From Prunella strophiata (Eukaryota > Chordata > Aves > Passeriformes > Prunellidae): a stretch of DNA of 64,000 nucleotides. This document shows positions 63,872 to 64,000 of the stretch, in pieces. Every line of letters begins with the position of its first letter. Position 1 is the first letter of the stretch. The notes below the pieces were generated by a model. The model was not told the DNA's origin. It saw only the letters and a program-made list of their open reading frames with translations, and did no database searches. The stretch lies in NCBI GenBank assembly GCA_036583965.1, contig JAZBQD010000014.1:45255490-45319489 (forward strand). The letters are read 5' to 3'. The translations under genes and the position numbers were made by a program.

Positions 63872-64000
63872 TGTAAGGGCTTGGTCTTGGAGCCAGCTGA
63901 TATTGTCTCTGTCAGACACAGGGGAAGCTTCTAGCAGCTTCTCAGAGAAGCCCCTCTGTAGCCCCCAGCATAAGAAACACCACATTATTTAGAGTATTTA
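63872..64000 (+). mobile_element. Possible LTR start, cut by window edge
   Basis: Starting at TGTAAGGGCTTGG, the sequence turns GC-richer and includes GACACAGGGGAAGCTTCT and GCAGCTTCTCAGAGAAGCCC. I associate these with the 5' end of bird LTRs, but only 129 bp are visible. It cannot be told whether this is a solo LTR or the 5' end of a provirus on the plus strand. Confidence 0.4.

Noticed and set aside
1..64000. CRISPR array, operon, rRNA, numt or bacterial/phage content
   Set aside because: No regularly spaced repeats, Shine-Dalgarno-led gene runs, rRNA or mitochondrial signatures were seen. All recognised elements are avian nuclear repeats.

Overview
This is a vertebrate nuclear window, almost certainly from a passerine (perching) bird, and it is mostly non-coding. 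By eye the background is AT-rich and poor in CpG. No continuous gene, operon, rRNA or functional tRNA is visible. The organism call rests on the mobile elements. Several 5'-truncated CR1 LINE copies are present, mostly ending in the bird-type 3' terminus. There are LTRs of bird ERVL type and of a second bird LTR type. A short SINE has a head derived from tRNA-Ile(AAU) and a tail derived from a CR1 3' end, the architecture of the passerine SINE known as TguSINE1.

Layout. From 1 to 13 kb the window is AT-rich sequence with one ~406 bp structure bounded by a 36/40 inverted repeat (2985-3390). From 13 to 18.2 kb there is a moderately GC-rich unassigned patch, an AT-rich block dense in homeodomain-type TAAT motifs, a CpG-rich patch and a second block that looks constrained. 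From 19.9 to 23.7 kb three CR1 fragments lie in the same (minus) orientation. A (A)48 tract sits at 29.9 kb. Two same-strand LTRs of one bird type lie at ~30.5-31.1 kb and ~39.3-40.2 kb with no recognisable proviral interior between them. A composite of CR1 and an inverted ERVL-type LTR lies at 47.3-48.6 kb. A solo ERVL LTR with an apparent 5 bp target duplication lies at 57.7-58.8 kb, the SINE at 59.15-59.30 kb, and the start of a possible further LTR runs off the right edge.

Coding content. None of the open frames is convincing as a complete gene. The longest are antisense shadows of CR1 or lie inside LTRs. Three minus-strand open segments (24955-25157, 22560-22768, 7401-7545) have exon-like splice signals, and the first two are phase-compatible. 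They could belong to a minus-strand gene whose introns fill part of the window. I do not recognise the protein, and chance remains the more likely explanation.

I did not find a previously undescribed system. The items most worth a second look are the inverted-repeat structure at 3 kb, the phase-compatible exon candidates at 22.6-25.2 kb, the constrained-looking blocks at 14.5-15.0 and 17.6-18.2 kb, and the tRNA/CR1 SINE. All family assignments come from memory of bird repeat families; no search was run.
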